Below, one piece after another: positions 48,801 to 61,926 of a stretch of DNA of 64,000 nucleotides. Below the pieces are notes generated by a model that was given only the letters and a program-made list of their open reading frames with translations, was not told the origin of the DNA and did not search any database. This DNA is from Plecoglossus altivelis (Eukaryota; Chordata; Actinopteri; Osmeriformes; Plecoglossidae). The position numbers were made by a program, and so were the translations under genes. Every line of letters starts with the position of its first letter. The stretch's first letter is position 1. The stretch covers positions 1,871,684 through 1,935,683 of the forward strand of contig BROE01000019.1 in assembly GCA_036571765.1 (NCBI GenBank), given 5' to 3'.

Positions 48801-51800
48801 ATAAATTATTTTTTATCATTCAAACACTTGTTTTATCTTTACACAACAATCTGAAAACATCTTGTGGAGGACACATCCTACATACATGAAAAGGCTGGTT
48901 ACAAACCTCCGAACTAATACAAAAGATACAACTTTTAATTGATTTATAGTTTTGGTATACAATGTTGTCCTAGAAAACCTATCCTCATTGTGTCACTGCA
49001 TACCATAAGTTCTATAACATCACAGAATAAATAAAACTGAAATGAAACCAGCCTGGATGAACATTATCAAATTTAAAAGTAGAGAATAGTACTTACTTCA
49101 AAGTATAGTACTTAGAATAGTACTTAACATGAAAAGGTATGCCAGCTGATGATTTCCTTTTGGTTTAAGATGTTGCAACTGAGCAACTACAAAATAACTT
49201 CTACCTCACTCTGAATGTATGACTTCCTGACCCCTCTATCCACCAATTACCTTCTTTCTCATCACAACATCTGGGAGCTGTCCTGTTTCCTTTTTAGAAA
49301 CCTTTGTTGGCAAAGGCTTCATGGCCCAAGGCTCTGGTAATGCAAACGAGCCTGCACGCTGAACGGGAAACGTGAGTTTATATATAGAATTGATGATAAC
49401 CGTCACTGTTGGCTGCTTGGCCTTGTTAGTCTTTCAATAATAGAGCATGAGTGCCTCAAACTTATACACAGTGTAACTAATGATAATACAGCCACAATGT
49501 GAAGTTAAGGTTTCATGACCCCCAAATATTGCAATTGTGCAGTCAATCAGTATATGTCCATCAAACTTGATCTATTTAAAAGAAAGTATGCATCTGGATC
49601 TATGTTTCATGGATGACACATCACTCTCTTGGCTCAGTACATTTTTGCAGTAAGATGAATAAGAGGGCATACCCAGGGGAGATTGATAGCTTTACAAAGC
49701 ACCACACTGCAATGCAATAAAAGACCCCACTTCCACCGGCAGAAAACTTGGCATACATCCCTGATTTAATTCATTATTAAGAGCTGGTTAACCTGAATGA
49801 TGGAGCTTGCATTTCCTCCATGATGATTTGCCTTAATATCTCCTGGGAGCCCACCTGGTAATTGTAAAAAATGAAGAGAGAGGTCCCTGTTGGCAGTGCA
49901 TTCATAATTTTGCTTGTGAACTGCATAGGCATGGCAAATTCAAAATTCACACTCAATCCATAGAAGAATAAAAAACAATTTCCATTCAAATGTTTCCTTT
50001 AATCACCAATTTAATGGAAAACCACACCAATGAGTATACCTATTAAATTGCATATTGCCTAACACTAAGGAATGATCTGGAGGCTATTAGGAGCCACACG
50101 AGTTTAATCAATTCTGGTTTGTCTCTTTTGCTCAACACATAAAACATAAATAAAATAATTAACTCCACAACATCCTCCTTTGTAAATATATACAATGCAA
50201 TACAAAACTTTGGGACCTTCTTATAAATGGCAACTTCAGCTTTTCATATAAGAACACCTTTTTACATATAAACAGATAAGGACACGTTACTACAGTTCTC
50301 GTCTTCGGCGTCATGTCCATATTCTGTGCCTAGAAATGTCCGTTTTTATTTTTGCCCCGTAAGGCAAAATGGCAGTTCTCATTGTCTTAAATAACTGTAT
50401 AATCTGCTTCTAACCCATCTCAAATCCCTGAAGCTAAGAGACAGTGCAATGTGCAAGAAGCTGTCAGCCTAGTTCACATTATTGATGGGGATGGAGTGGA
50501 AAATGGGCGAGGAGTCTACATCGAATGGACCAAGTCATCCATGACCCCTGACAATCAGTGTCCCACTCAGAGAGCAGTCTTTGACACATCAATATCCATG
50601 CTACTGTATCACGTGTTTGCTGCATTACAACTTGTACAGATGCAGCACTTGCTGACAAAGCACTGATATGTGTAAATCTATGCCAGGATTCTGCTTAGAG
50701 AAGTTGTTATTAAAGTGGTGCAAGATGGGTTTGGATGCACATAACAGTAACACACCGAAACAGAAAGTTAATTCTTAAGTGAGTAAATGAATGGAGTAAG
50801 CATTCGATTCATAAATTCTTTTAAGCATACCTAGGAAATGAGTGGGCAATTGTGCCATGCACTTACACAAAAACAAACTTTTTACAATGTGGATTGTGTT
50901 GTACATTTTTTAAGTAGTTAATAGCACATGCTGTGTACTGTTAGTTTGTACAGAATGTTGAGATATACCAGTCTTAAGATCAGTAGTGTGATGTTGTTGC
51001 CCTATCAGCCTTCTTCTAAGGAAGTTAGCATCTAATTTTATCTTTCACCATCACTGTAAACAAAAGATGTGTTAGCGCATATGGGATGAATACTGTGTGC
51101 CTTAAATTGTGTATCAGTCACAGCTTTCGCACATTACTACCACCAAAAATATTTGATAAGCATTTCTTAACTTCTAACAGCCTTATATCATCTTACTTTC
51201 CACAATTAGGAATAGCAAGAACTCAAAAACCGAACAAAACTTTATGAATACTGCAAAGGGGAGTGCTTTTTGTATTTACTAATCACTGAGCAAGACCATG
51301 TCAGGGCACTAATCTTGACTGCGTTAGTGGGTTTCTCAACCACCCCAACCAATGTCTAATTACTTTGCTTAGCTGGATGAATGGGGTGGCTTTAAAACAG
51401 TTTATGGTCATATTGCATTAACTACTCTGTGACTACAGTGCAATCACTGCAGCAACAACTTTGTAGTACATGGAAACTGCAATGAACATTTAAGGTTTAG
51501 TGGTTCAACTTATTACACAAGTGAAAGTTTGTATGGGTAATATGAGGCTTTCAGGGGATAAGTGCGTGCCAATATTAATCATGTTTTGGTTAAACAAACT
51601 TCAACTGGCCCTTTGCAACATCAATCTGGCATTTACACCACTCACAATATCTTCTTACACATCTGCACTAACATATGCCACTAACACTTATTACCATTTA
51701 ATTCCTTGGTCATTCTTTAAAGCTGACCATGTTTTACTGTAGGTATAGTTGTGAAATGGTAGTTAATGTAACTTTAACATAATGGTAGTGATTAATGCTG

Positions 51801-52890
51801 AGGAACATTACTCATGTTAATTCCCTTAACTTGTGGTGGAAAGAGATTATATAATTATAATAGCAAATTATGTAGAAGGACAAGGATCATTTGATCTCTA
51901 AGCAAAATGCAAACAATGTAATGCTTTAGAGTCCAATATCTCACATAGGCTTTTACTGAATGTTTCTAAACTACAAACTTTAATTCAAAGACTATTTTGT
52001 GGGACTCAGTATATTGTTGAAGGTTTCATCAGCAGTGACAGAGTTTGGCTGGACATAATTTTCACCAGAGAAGCCATGACAGAAGGCTATTTGACTCTAA
52101 ATTCTAACTGTTCTCATCCGTGGAACATACGGCAAGAGCCTTTTACAAAGTTGGCATATTCCAGACGGACACCAAAACTTGCTGGAATCAAGACAGCATA
52201 TGGTGTTTCATATTGCGGTCTTTCAACAAATATGACTCCGGGTGTCAAAATTACAGATGAACACATAACTCACAACGTAAATTAGAATTAGGATAACAGT
52301 GTTGAAAGATGATGCTTGGTGCTTGATGTGACAGCCATTCTATTTTTATTCACTACCGTCTTGTCAATTTGTGTTTTGCCAACCTATTCCCCAAGGCACA
52401 CATACTGAATCTATTGAGGTAAATTCTCAACTAAGTACTGTACATTGTGGAGATGATGCATGATACTAAGCGATAACAGTCTCCTACAGGAAACTGTATT
52501 TTGAGGAATGACATATGAAATATATTTGGCACTAGAGGCGAGGAATGTTTTAACATAATCAGGGTATCAGTTATATTTGCTGCTGCAGGGGGTCGACTCA
52601 TGCAATAGTTGACCTGAAATCTATGTACAAAGATGTGTCTTGAATGTGTATTTAAAGAGGACCCTCAAACCTTCCCATAGTGATGCTTCATGCCCACCTT
52701 GTACATCATAAGCCCGTTATGGCCGTTCGCCACATACCACAGTTGGAGTTGACCCCATTTACCCATAACATAATTTCATGGTAGATTCTACTTAGGTAAA
52801 TGTCATGACTTGATTGAATGACTCAATTTCCATCACATAAAATATAATGAAAAATGTAAAAACACAACAAAAATACCGCCCCCTTCCCCC
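45812..52890. other. Intergenic, no gene seen
   Basis: AT-rich unique sequence. The block 46010-46275 is open on both strands (101 codons +, 78 codons -) but resembles no protein I know. No TE or RNA gene was recognised. Confidence 0.4.
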
Positions 52891-52892
52891 AA

Positions 52893-52937
52893 CACACACA
52901 CACACACACACACAAACACACACATACACACACACAA
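52893..52937. repeat. (CA)n microsatellite
   Basis: An almost pure CA tract with two interruptions, directly after a C-rich stretch. Confidence 0.95.
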
Positions 52938-54399
52938 GTTGCAGTCTGTTTATGAGCAACAGTTGAAACATATACTGCAGCATTGATCAATTAGCTTTAT
53001 TATTCTGACTGATTCTGTACACTTGGCTGCATGCCATGCTATGAGCTAGTTCCAGCAGTTTTTTAATGGTAAGTCTGTATCTACAGTAATGCTCATTACA
53101 TAATCCTACTGCAATGCAGTGGCAATTTAACCTTCCCTGCAAATCAGACTACGCTGTGGCATGGGTTTGATTTCCCATAGGTGGGAGAGCCCTCTTCCAC
53201 CCATAACATCAGCAAGGTAAAGGTACTCAACCATGTTAACAGAAATAACCTTTCCCTAACTGCTCCATACTTTTTGTCTGATATTTCCACTCTTTCAAGG
53301 TTGTTCCTGTATATCCAGCCTAATGCTCAAATGAATGAGCAGATTACTTTAATTATTTTTACAGTCTGTTTGCTCATATAAATGCATTATTTGGAATGGG
53401 CAATATTTTTGGCAGTCTCTCTCGAGTGATCATATTAACCTTTTGCTTATTTTGAGAAAACTGAGCTGTTCCTCTCATTAATTATTCATTAATGTGAGAA
53501 CAAGTTCATGTTAGACATGAACCTTGATGTTAATGAAGGCACTGGGTAAGACAGTAAATAGAGTAGGGTTATCTTAGTTTAGTGTTGGAAATTAAGCACT
53601 GGGTTTGCCACCTAACTACACATTAGCAGGTTGTTTTCTCAACAGTTTGGACTTACTATACATGCTGTACAATATTGTGCCCCGGAAATGATTTTTTATT
53701 TGTGCCACCTAGTGTCATTTACGGTTCTCAGTTTATCAATTCAAGAATCTTCAAACCTTTTTTGATCAAGCAATTGCATTTGGAGAGAGCTTGGACAATG
53801 GGGCATTTTTGCGTCCAAAATTCTTTATTCCTTTATTTAGTATTTTGTCACTTTCCAAACAAATTAGCAAATTTGCTTGCATGTTCTTTTGTTTTTAAGA
53901 ATAATTGCTTTTCTTGTCATACTGCCTACCTTTCCAACATCTTGTGGTGAATTAAATTTAACTTTGTTGTTCATCAATGTCAAGCAAGTTTGCACATAAT
54001 TTTCTTAGTTCTAGAAGACATGGTAATTTGACCACACGTGTTTAAATTTGCTGCCAGTATTCTAAGACGCTATGCACTGTTCTGTTGCTTATTCACCTGA
54101 CTGCATGCCAAATTACTTTTGTGCAAAAATGAACAATTCCCTTTGAAATGCATATATTTGTATCTGCTTACCATTCATTTTTGCATTTCACATGACAGTA
54201 TTGAATGTAATGACATTCATTCTCTTCAAATGTCTGGTTTTGAAACATCCAATACAGACTCTACATCACCTCCACTTAATGGCTATTTAATGTCAACGTA
54301 ACTTTGGCAAATTCACTATATTGTGCCACTATCAGCTCAATTCACTTAATGAGCCATTGGAATGACATTTTCTTGTTTTTGACTACTGCACTAAAGACT
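52938..54399. other. Intergenic, no gene seen
   Basis: Unique AT-rich sequence. Two small adjacent dyads lie at 53475-53523 (CATTAAT...ATTAATG and GTTCATGT-N3-ACATGAAC). Confidence 0.4.
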
Positions 54400-54683
54400 C
54401 TGTAATATATGTATCTTTATACGCGCATATTCTTCGCACATGTACAATAACTCTTTGCACATGCACATCGGTAAGTATTCGTACAGTTTGTATAGTTTGT
54501 ACCTTGTTTAGTTTATGTATAGGAAAATTGTTATGTTTATTTTAAATTGATTGTTGTTTGCCTGTACTGTTGTATGTCTGTACTTCTGTGGCACCGTGGC
54601 TCTGTGAGGCACGACATTTTGTTCCACTGTATGCACTCGCATGTAGCGGAATGACAATAAAGCACAACTTGAACTTGAACTTT
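54400..54683 (+). mobile_element. LINE 3' end fragment (L2-like tail)
   Basis: T/G-rich 3' UTR-like sequence ends with GCGGAATGACAATAAAGCAC followed by ACTTGA repeats, the short-unit tail typical of L2/Rex-type LINEs. No coding part remains. Confidence 0.6.
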
Positions 54684-57600
54684 AACACAGGTAGCAAAAC
54701 ATCTGTAAAATACCTTGAAGGTTTAAGATCAGTGAGGCCACAGAGCCAATAGAAACAGTTGCAGGACAACAACTCAAAGTTTATGACAGCTGGCCTGGTA
54801 GCTTATTCCAGAGTCAAGTGAACATTCAGACTCAAAGCAAAGTTGTTCCCCACTTGAAGCTTCAACTGTGGGTGTTCTTCATCTGACAACACACTTTACA
54901 TTGTCCGTACTGTACCAGATATTCACATTTATTGTTAAATTTAAGCAATTGCTTGCACTGTTACTTCTCTAAACGACAAACGCTACATTTTTTGTCCCTT
55001 CCTCTAGAGTACAAATTATTGATGTTACTTAGGTGTTTCAGAGCCTAAATACGTTATATAACTATTTACAGCAGAAAGACCCAAATATTGGTATTGCTAC
55101 CAAGTGTTGGGTCACAGAATTAACTTTACTATTTCAAATAATTGTTTTTGTTTGGTTTGCAACATGAAGCATTCATCTCAATCAAACAATGCAGTTTAGA
55201 GCAAAATGATGAGTGGAAAAGACAAATAGTAGATGTATTGTATTTTAACTTTAGTACTTTACATGTAAGGGATAGGGGAATACAAGCATTTTGCTTTTTT
55301 CAGGAGAATACAGGAAATTGAACAGTGCTTTGTACATGAACATATCATCCGTGTAGTGGCAGCCTGCGCAGTCCAGCTTTTCTGCTGGCCTTGACAGGGG
55401 TACATTTGAAAGTATTCAACAGCATGTTGTGAGAAGGTCAAGTCTCTAGTAGCAGCTTGAAGAAAACACAGAATGTCCAGTATGCACACCTTCACCAAAG
55501 TCACATTACAAAAAATGCATTTACATATATATACATGAGGGAAGAAAAGTATAAAAATTATGCGAACCATAAAATATTTTGAAGACATTGTTATGAGTGA
55601 TATTTTGAAAGACAAAATCAATTTGGATAGTCCATATATTACACAAATATCATAAAAAGCTGCTATTAGAAACTCCACCCACCACGGTTAAGCAGTGGTA
55701 CCAATTTAAGAGGTCCACAGTAGTACCTGTTGTACAAGAGAAGAAATACCCATTTGATGATCAAAGTACAGTTGAGAATCATACATTCATCCTGAGATAC
55801 CATCAGTTGAAATGTGAGATTAGATTTTGGGTCTTAAAGACATTTTGTTGTCAGGACTATTAATAACATCAATCCTATTATAATAAAAAGATTGAATTGA
55901 GGGCTTGGATTGTCCCATCATGATTTTTAAGATTGTGTCCATAAAAAATTCAGCTAATGGGGTATAGTTACTATGTAAAATAAAACTGCGTACATGGTGT
56001 GCAGTAAACCAATTTCATAATGAGATGAAGGAAACTAAATGCCAGGTATTTAAGATACTGTAGAGTTAGGGGTGAAGTCTCGCTCACTGTGGTGTTTAGA
56101 CAATGTCTGCTACAAAAACAACGAAATCCAAGCCCATGTAGTATAAAAGCAAGAGGGAATTGTAATTTTCATCCTGGATGTTATTATTCACTCCTGAAAA
56201 GTGTAGAGCAAAACTATAGAAGAATTGTCTTTGTTCAGTGCTTTATGCACACAACACACTAATGAACTGTTCTACATACCCTCAACTACAAATGGCATTA
56301 GTTTGCTTTAAGCCTCTTTGTAATACTTTGTGCAGCTTCACTAACCAAAACTCGTACCATCATCTTTTTTTTAATTATTTTTTTTACAAACTAGTCCTGA
56401 GAAATGTAAAACTTTTGCATGGTCACACCTCCACTGCAATGGCATTTACATTTGTACGGCTATCTGTAACTGTTTCAACCAGTTACAGTACAATGCAGCC
56501 TCTGGTCTTATCAATCACATATCTATCAGGCCAACAGGTACAGCTATGTTGAATTCATCATGTTTATTTGAACTAACTGGGGGGAAAATACATTTAAAAG
56601 TGACTTAATGTAAAATAAACAGTGCGTGATCGAAAACATGATGACATTGGGGTGACCATGAAACGAAGGAATGGAAATGGGGTCTTACTGGTAGGACAAG
56701 AGTTCCTTTCCTTTTAAGTTTTATTTATCAGGTCTTGGTTTACAATGGAACAGTAATAGTAAAAACTGCAAAGGAACTCTATGAATACAGTTGGCAACAT
56801 CCCAATACTCAACAGCTTTCCCCCCACCGTAGCAGTGCGAATAACTGGTGTTTTAAGTGAGCGTCAGCTTGACACGGTATGTACATACTAGGAAGGGTGT
56901 TAGGGCATGTCTGACACTGCATGCATGAAATGCATGATAACATATGTCCTTTAGTATTGTCTATGTTCGATTAGATAAGAATTACAATACAAACATTTAC
57001 AAATTTGGAAATAAAATAGCTGATTGTGTCCCGGTATCTCCTTTCATGCAACAAATGTTAGAGATCTTTAAACTTCACAATATACAAACTCTTGTCTTCT
57101 TTTGATGTAACTTGACCAGTTTGATCATTTCTGAAGTGTTTCCCTCTGCATTGCCACTAATCAAAGTGTTTTCATGGTATTTAGTAGTGACCAGTAAAAT
57201 CCCATTGATAAGGCATTAAACTTGATCAGGACATGTCTGAACCAGCTGTAGGGTACTGAGTTTGACTACATGAGAAATCTAGCAACATTTCCTATTGACC
57301 CTGAATGAAAATAATAGAATGTAGTGCACCACGAAGACCAACGATGAATATTTTGCCATCAAACAATGTTTCCTTACTCTGGCCAAAAAGAAAATACAAA
57401 ATGAATCCCAAACATGACACGGTTTTTAATGAGAGTCTTTGACAATTGTGAGTCCATCATGTTGTCTATGATAAAACCATGGTTCTCACCAGTGTTTCTT
57501 TGAAATGGTAATCTGCATATCAAAGGCCTCTTTGTTGGGGAAGGTACTTGGAGATTTTATAACCAACCAACACATAGCAAATACCCAACCCAACACACTG

Positions 57601-57800
57601 AAAACACTCCTTTCTACATCAGGCTTGCAACTAAGCCCCCTAATGGGAAAGCTGGAGCACTTTTCAAATCCATCTGCAGTAGTGGTGCTTGCTTACTTGT
57701 ATTTCCCATTGAGAGTTCACTCCCCTCCCGGCATGGAAGGGACATGCATACAAAGCCATTTTTGCTAGCGATTTAAATCTTCTAGTCTAGTCTTTGGCTT
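54684..57800. other. Intergenic / possible long 3' UTR of TMEM132E
   Basis: No coding match. TTTATT words (AATAAA on the - strand) near 56560 and 56722 leave open that TMEM132E transcripts run further than the signal at 57809. Confidence 0.35.
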
Positions 57801-57808
57801 TCCACAAG

Positions 57809-57814
57809 TTTATT
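57809..57814 (-). terminator. Poly(A) signal AATAAA, candidate for TMEM132E
   Basis: First AATAAA on the - strand after the TMEM132E stop, about 160 bp downstream. Use not proven. Confidence 0.4.
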
Positions 57815-57975
57815 TCAAAAGGTTTACAGGAAACAGCTCTGTGCAAAGAATGAAAGAAAAATGAACCCAAAAGTTGGCCTTGGTCTGTTTGTGAAAAGTT
57901 ATCTTCCTCTAAAGTGAAAAATAGAAAGGATAAGTCTTTTTAGAAAGCGCTAAGGGATGCAACAGGGCGCCCCCT

Positions 57976-60900
57976 TCAGGCTATTTCTTTTATTCTGCGC
58001 ATGTAATCATGCAGTTCCTCTGGGTCTTGGAAACCCATGTCCTGGCACACCCACTGAATGTTCTCCTCGTCTGTTATGGGGATCGAATTGTAGGGCATGT
58101 CCTCTGTGGGGAGGGTGGTAAATGTGGTGAACTTAACCCTCTTGCGCTTGGAAGTAGGCGAGTTTGCCTCTTCTCCGTGCTCCTTCGTGGAGCCACCAGA
58201 GCTGCCATCGCCCCGGCCATGCACCTGGCTCTGAACACTGGTCTGGGAGCTGCCACTGCTATGGTGGTCACCGTGACAACAAGTCTGCACTCCTTCAAGG
58301 GCATTACTGGGGCTCTCCACCTGCTGGGGTGAAAGGTCACTCTGAGCTCTCAGTGGCTGTCCGTTACCCAGAAACACCCAATGGTGAGAGTGATCCATGT
58401 TGGCCTGGCCCTCGGGGGGGATCCTCTTGTGGCGGTATTTCAAGACGAATACAATGCAGTTGATGAGGAACACCAGAATGGCCAAGCAAAACACCCCGAG
58501 GAGGGCGTACATGCCAATCTCCAAGTCTGTCATATTGCGAGGCGAGTGGATGAAGTCATCATCCTCTTCCCCCTCCGTGGGCCTTTCCTGGTTGCTGATA
58601 GTGGGGAAGTTCGTATAGTCTATCGGCACGCTTGCTGGCTGCTCAAAGCCTCCGCCGCCAACGTTGGAATCAACTATGAGCGGCCGCCTTGTGACAGGAG
58701 CTGGCTCCGTCTCGGTCTCTTCCTCTGAGTCTTCCTCAGGACCAAAGCGAACTTTGATGTACACCGGGGCGGCAGCGATGACACTCTTGCGCTTGGTCTT
58801 TTGACACATCTCGCAAATGGTCATCTCCACACGCACCATGTCCCCAGACCCTTCGCCCTCGGCCACCAACACAGGCCAGCGCTGTTGGGGCTCCTGGGAA
58901 ACACTGACCACCTTGTCGTCCTGTGTGGAAGCGTTCAGGTTGTAGTCCTTGGGGTCAAAGAAGGTCAGAGGGGATGCTGTGCCGTCACTGTAGTACAGCC
59001 AGATGGACAAGCTGGACTCCTAAAAACATAAGGAAAGCACAATTGGTAAAGATAGGGTAACTGAGGTATCAGTATATCAGTTATATAAAAATGGGTGCAT
59101 ATATAGACAGTAAAAGCTAGAACATAAGTTCCATTTTCCAAAAATGACTAAATTTGTCTAATTTCTCCTACAGGATATTTTAAAGCGCTAACAAGTGTTT
59201 CGTGATCTTCTGTATGATGCAAGTGTCTGTGCCAAATTCATCCTTTGAAGTCGTCTCCAGCTCTCTCCAATGCCTTCATTTTCTTAAAGTCGGCATAACA
59301 CATGCCTTGACTTTTGCGCGCACACACACATGCAGGCAAAGACACAAAGAGCGTGGTACAGTTTCTTCCGGAAAAGAAGAGAGAGGCAGAGGGAAGGGGG
59401 TAGGCTGTTATCCTGCAGGCAACAACAAACAAACAAACAAGCTGAGCTGCATGACCAGCATGACAGCTTGCTGACAACTTTGTCTGGCCTTCACAGTAAT
59501 GGCAATGCTTGTGACTGTGTAACAGCCATACTGTAAGAAACCTGCTTTTTGACAATATCCCTCCTTTAGACTACCTGCCGAGACAACAACTTGAGCCTGT
59601 TAGAATGACTGGATAGAAGGGAAAATACAAGAAATACGAGAAATATACTCTATAAAGATACATATGAAATGTCTTCAATGGAAATGTGATTTTTTTATTT
59701 TGGGGGAAAGATACAGTACAGTAATGAACTCAATGCTGCCCAGAACATCCCCCTTAAACACATGGGTGGCTGGGAGGGAAGTAAACTTCAAGGTTGCTAT
59801 GACATTCATGTTAAAAGCTGGGCCTCAATCATCTCCACTTCTCAAGATGAAGGAAATCTTTGATATAGATGCTTTAAATAATACAGTGAATCTAGCCCCA
59901 TATCTCTTTGGAACCACATTAGTACACTGGTGCTCACATCTAACCCCTCTACCACACCCACAAGGTGTGTCAGGGCATTGGAAAGGGAGTAGGTGGGGGA
60001 TAACTGGGCTAACTTCTCTGTCTGAGGAACAGATTTATGGAAATCACTCTTAAGTCAGAGGATTGCCGACTCATGAAAGTAAGGATTCAAGCAAACATTT
60101 TGTCCTTGCAGAAGAAGAAAAGTTTTTGTTCTTCACTTTTCTGCTCAGCCACACAGCCGGCTGGATGATCAGGCATGACCGAAAGCAACATCGATTAATC
60201 AAATGCGAACACCCTATAAAACCTATTATGGACGTACTTCCTGATACAAAGAGACCTTGCTTGTCCATTGTCCTCGGTTCGTGGTTTATGGTATTCATTT
60301 CATTTGTTTATAGAGTGAAGGGAATATTCGGCAGATGGAGATGAAGGTTTTTCCTGTGAAACAGAGTCAAATGCTGTGAAATAGCCTGATCACTCTTCAG
60401 AGAGTCGCGCCCGACCAGCGGCTTGGCCGCCTTTTACGGCCCAGGCCTCGAAGAGCACTAAGGACAATACATTACCTTAATTAAATTTTAAGGTGGCCAG
60501 GCACAGGAAGGCTGGATAAATTGGAATTTAATGCCAGCTTATTCTGACTGAACCTCGGTTCCGGTTGCCATTTTGGATTTTGGATTGAGGTGCAGAGAGC
60601 TGGAACAAAAACGAGCTCCCCAATGGGGATATGGGCAGTGACTGTCAAGGTTGCTGGTGGGGAATAAACATAGGACAGACACTTTCACAGCTACACCAAC
60701 AGTCTTCAGTCACACAATGAGATCACGCCTCCCTGTGAAGGTGGAACACTGCAGCCAATTAATTCTTTCGGGTGGATTACAAAAGCCGAATTCCCTTGTT
60801 GTCGCCGCCGAAGTATGGCCACTGAAAGAGACCCAGTGCTTCTCTGCAGCTTATTAAACACGATTTCTCTTTGCTAGCTTGTGTGTGATGTTCCCTGGGA

Positions 60901-61926
60901 GCTGAGATTCATAAATCAGACAATGTTGGTCCAGTCCTGTATTGGCGAAGAGCTGTTTGGATGTGCTGTCTTAATGAGGCAAATGGACTAATGAGCACTT
61001 CAAGCGTCAACAGTTCATCTTGTTTGTGTGCGATGACATCAAAATTCATAAGATGCTTCTCCCTAACAGATGTTTCCTCTTGTAACATTTTAAGATTGAT
61101 ACAATGTCTCATATAGGAATGGCAAGCAGTGTCCCAGACTTGTTGAAGAGGTTCTCTACAGAAGCACACTCCCAATCCACTTGTAGGTGACATTTGTCAA
61201 GTTACTGGTCAGGTAAGTGTTTTACATTTGTACTCCCAACTGAGACCACAATGGGTTTTATTCCTCATAATAACATACGTAGTCTAGTTAGGCCTCCATG
61301 GTTTGCAGGTTGACACATTTTGTAATGTTCTGAATTTGTGGCCGTTTTCAGTGCTTAATGCAATTTTGACTGAAGGGAAAGGTACAGAAAACATCTAGTA
61401 CAAATCTCACTTTATGGGTGCCAACCAGGAACGTCATCAGTTATTTCCCTTGCTTGTGTTCACTCAGTGCAAATCAACTGTTTTCCAGCGCAATAAATAA
61501 AAAGGTTTATTAATTTGTACAACATTTATTTACGTGTTTTTATGTGTTGATACTTATTACACAATACTGTGTTGTGTCAGTGTATTGGAGGATCAGTGCA
61601 CGTTTGTTTTGACAGTAGCAACCACCTTACCAGGGTAGAACTACAGGCCAATACTGGTCATCCAGAGTCACACCTGCAAGGCATTTATTACATCCAGAGA
61701 TCCTGGTAAGTATCCCCTGGTTTACCCTTACCTGTTTTGGTGCAGTGAGAGTCTGCAGGCCAGTTGCCTTGGCGACCATTGTGTGACTGTTCCCAGGACT
61801 AGGCTGAAGCGCCAGCGTTAGGCTGGAAATGGCGTGGACGCGCAGCTCCAGGATGGAAACCTTCTCGTCGGTGACGGACAAGCTTGTCTCACCCAGCACT
61901 GCCTCCACGGCCAGCGGAGACTCGAC
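57976..61926 (-). CDS. tmem132e: TMEM132E, transmembrane protein 132E (last two coding exons, 5'-partial)
   Basis: Single-pass membrane protein of the TMEM132 family (large Ig-like ectodomain, short tail); TMEM132E is linked to hair-cell function and deafness. Exons: 61926-61732 (65 codons, from VESPLAVEAVLGETSLSVTD to TAPKQ) and 59019-57976 (347 residues plus TGA). AG/GT borders agree in phase 0. The final exon opens with SIWLYYSDGTASPLTFFDP, the conserved end of the ectodomain. An acidic stalk (EEDSEEETETEP) follows, then a membrane helix at about residues 170-193 of this exon (YALLGVFCLAILVFLINCIV), KYRHKR as stop-transfer, and a cytosolic tail with KRKRVKFTTFTTLP and a conserved end, IQWVCQDMGFQDPEELHDYM. 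Earlier exons lie right of the window. The family is certain; the E member is chosen from synteny with LIG3 and RAD51D. Confidence 0.88.
59020..61731 (-). other. TMEM132E final intron
   Basis: This intron is flanked by donor GTAAGG and acceptor TTTTTAG. It holds no further exon that I can see. The block 60400-60600 is GC-richer and non-repetitive, a possible intronic conserved element. Confidence 0.6.

Noticed and set aside
55259..55678. 139-codon ORF on the - strand
   Set aside because: Low-complexity hydrophobic composition from AT-rich DNA, with no recognisable family.
58009..58728. + strand ORFs of 73-115 codons
   Set aside because: Antisense shadows of the GC-rich TMEM132E last exon.
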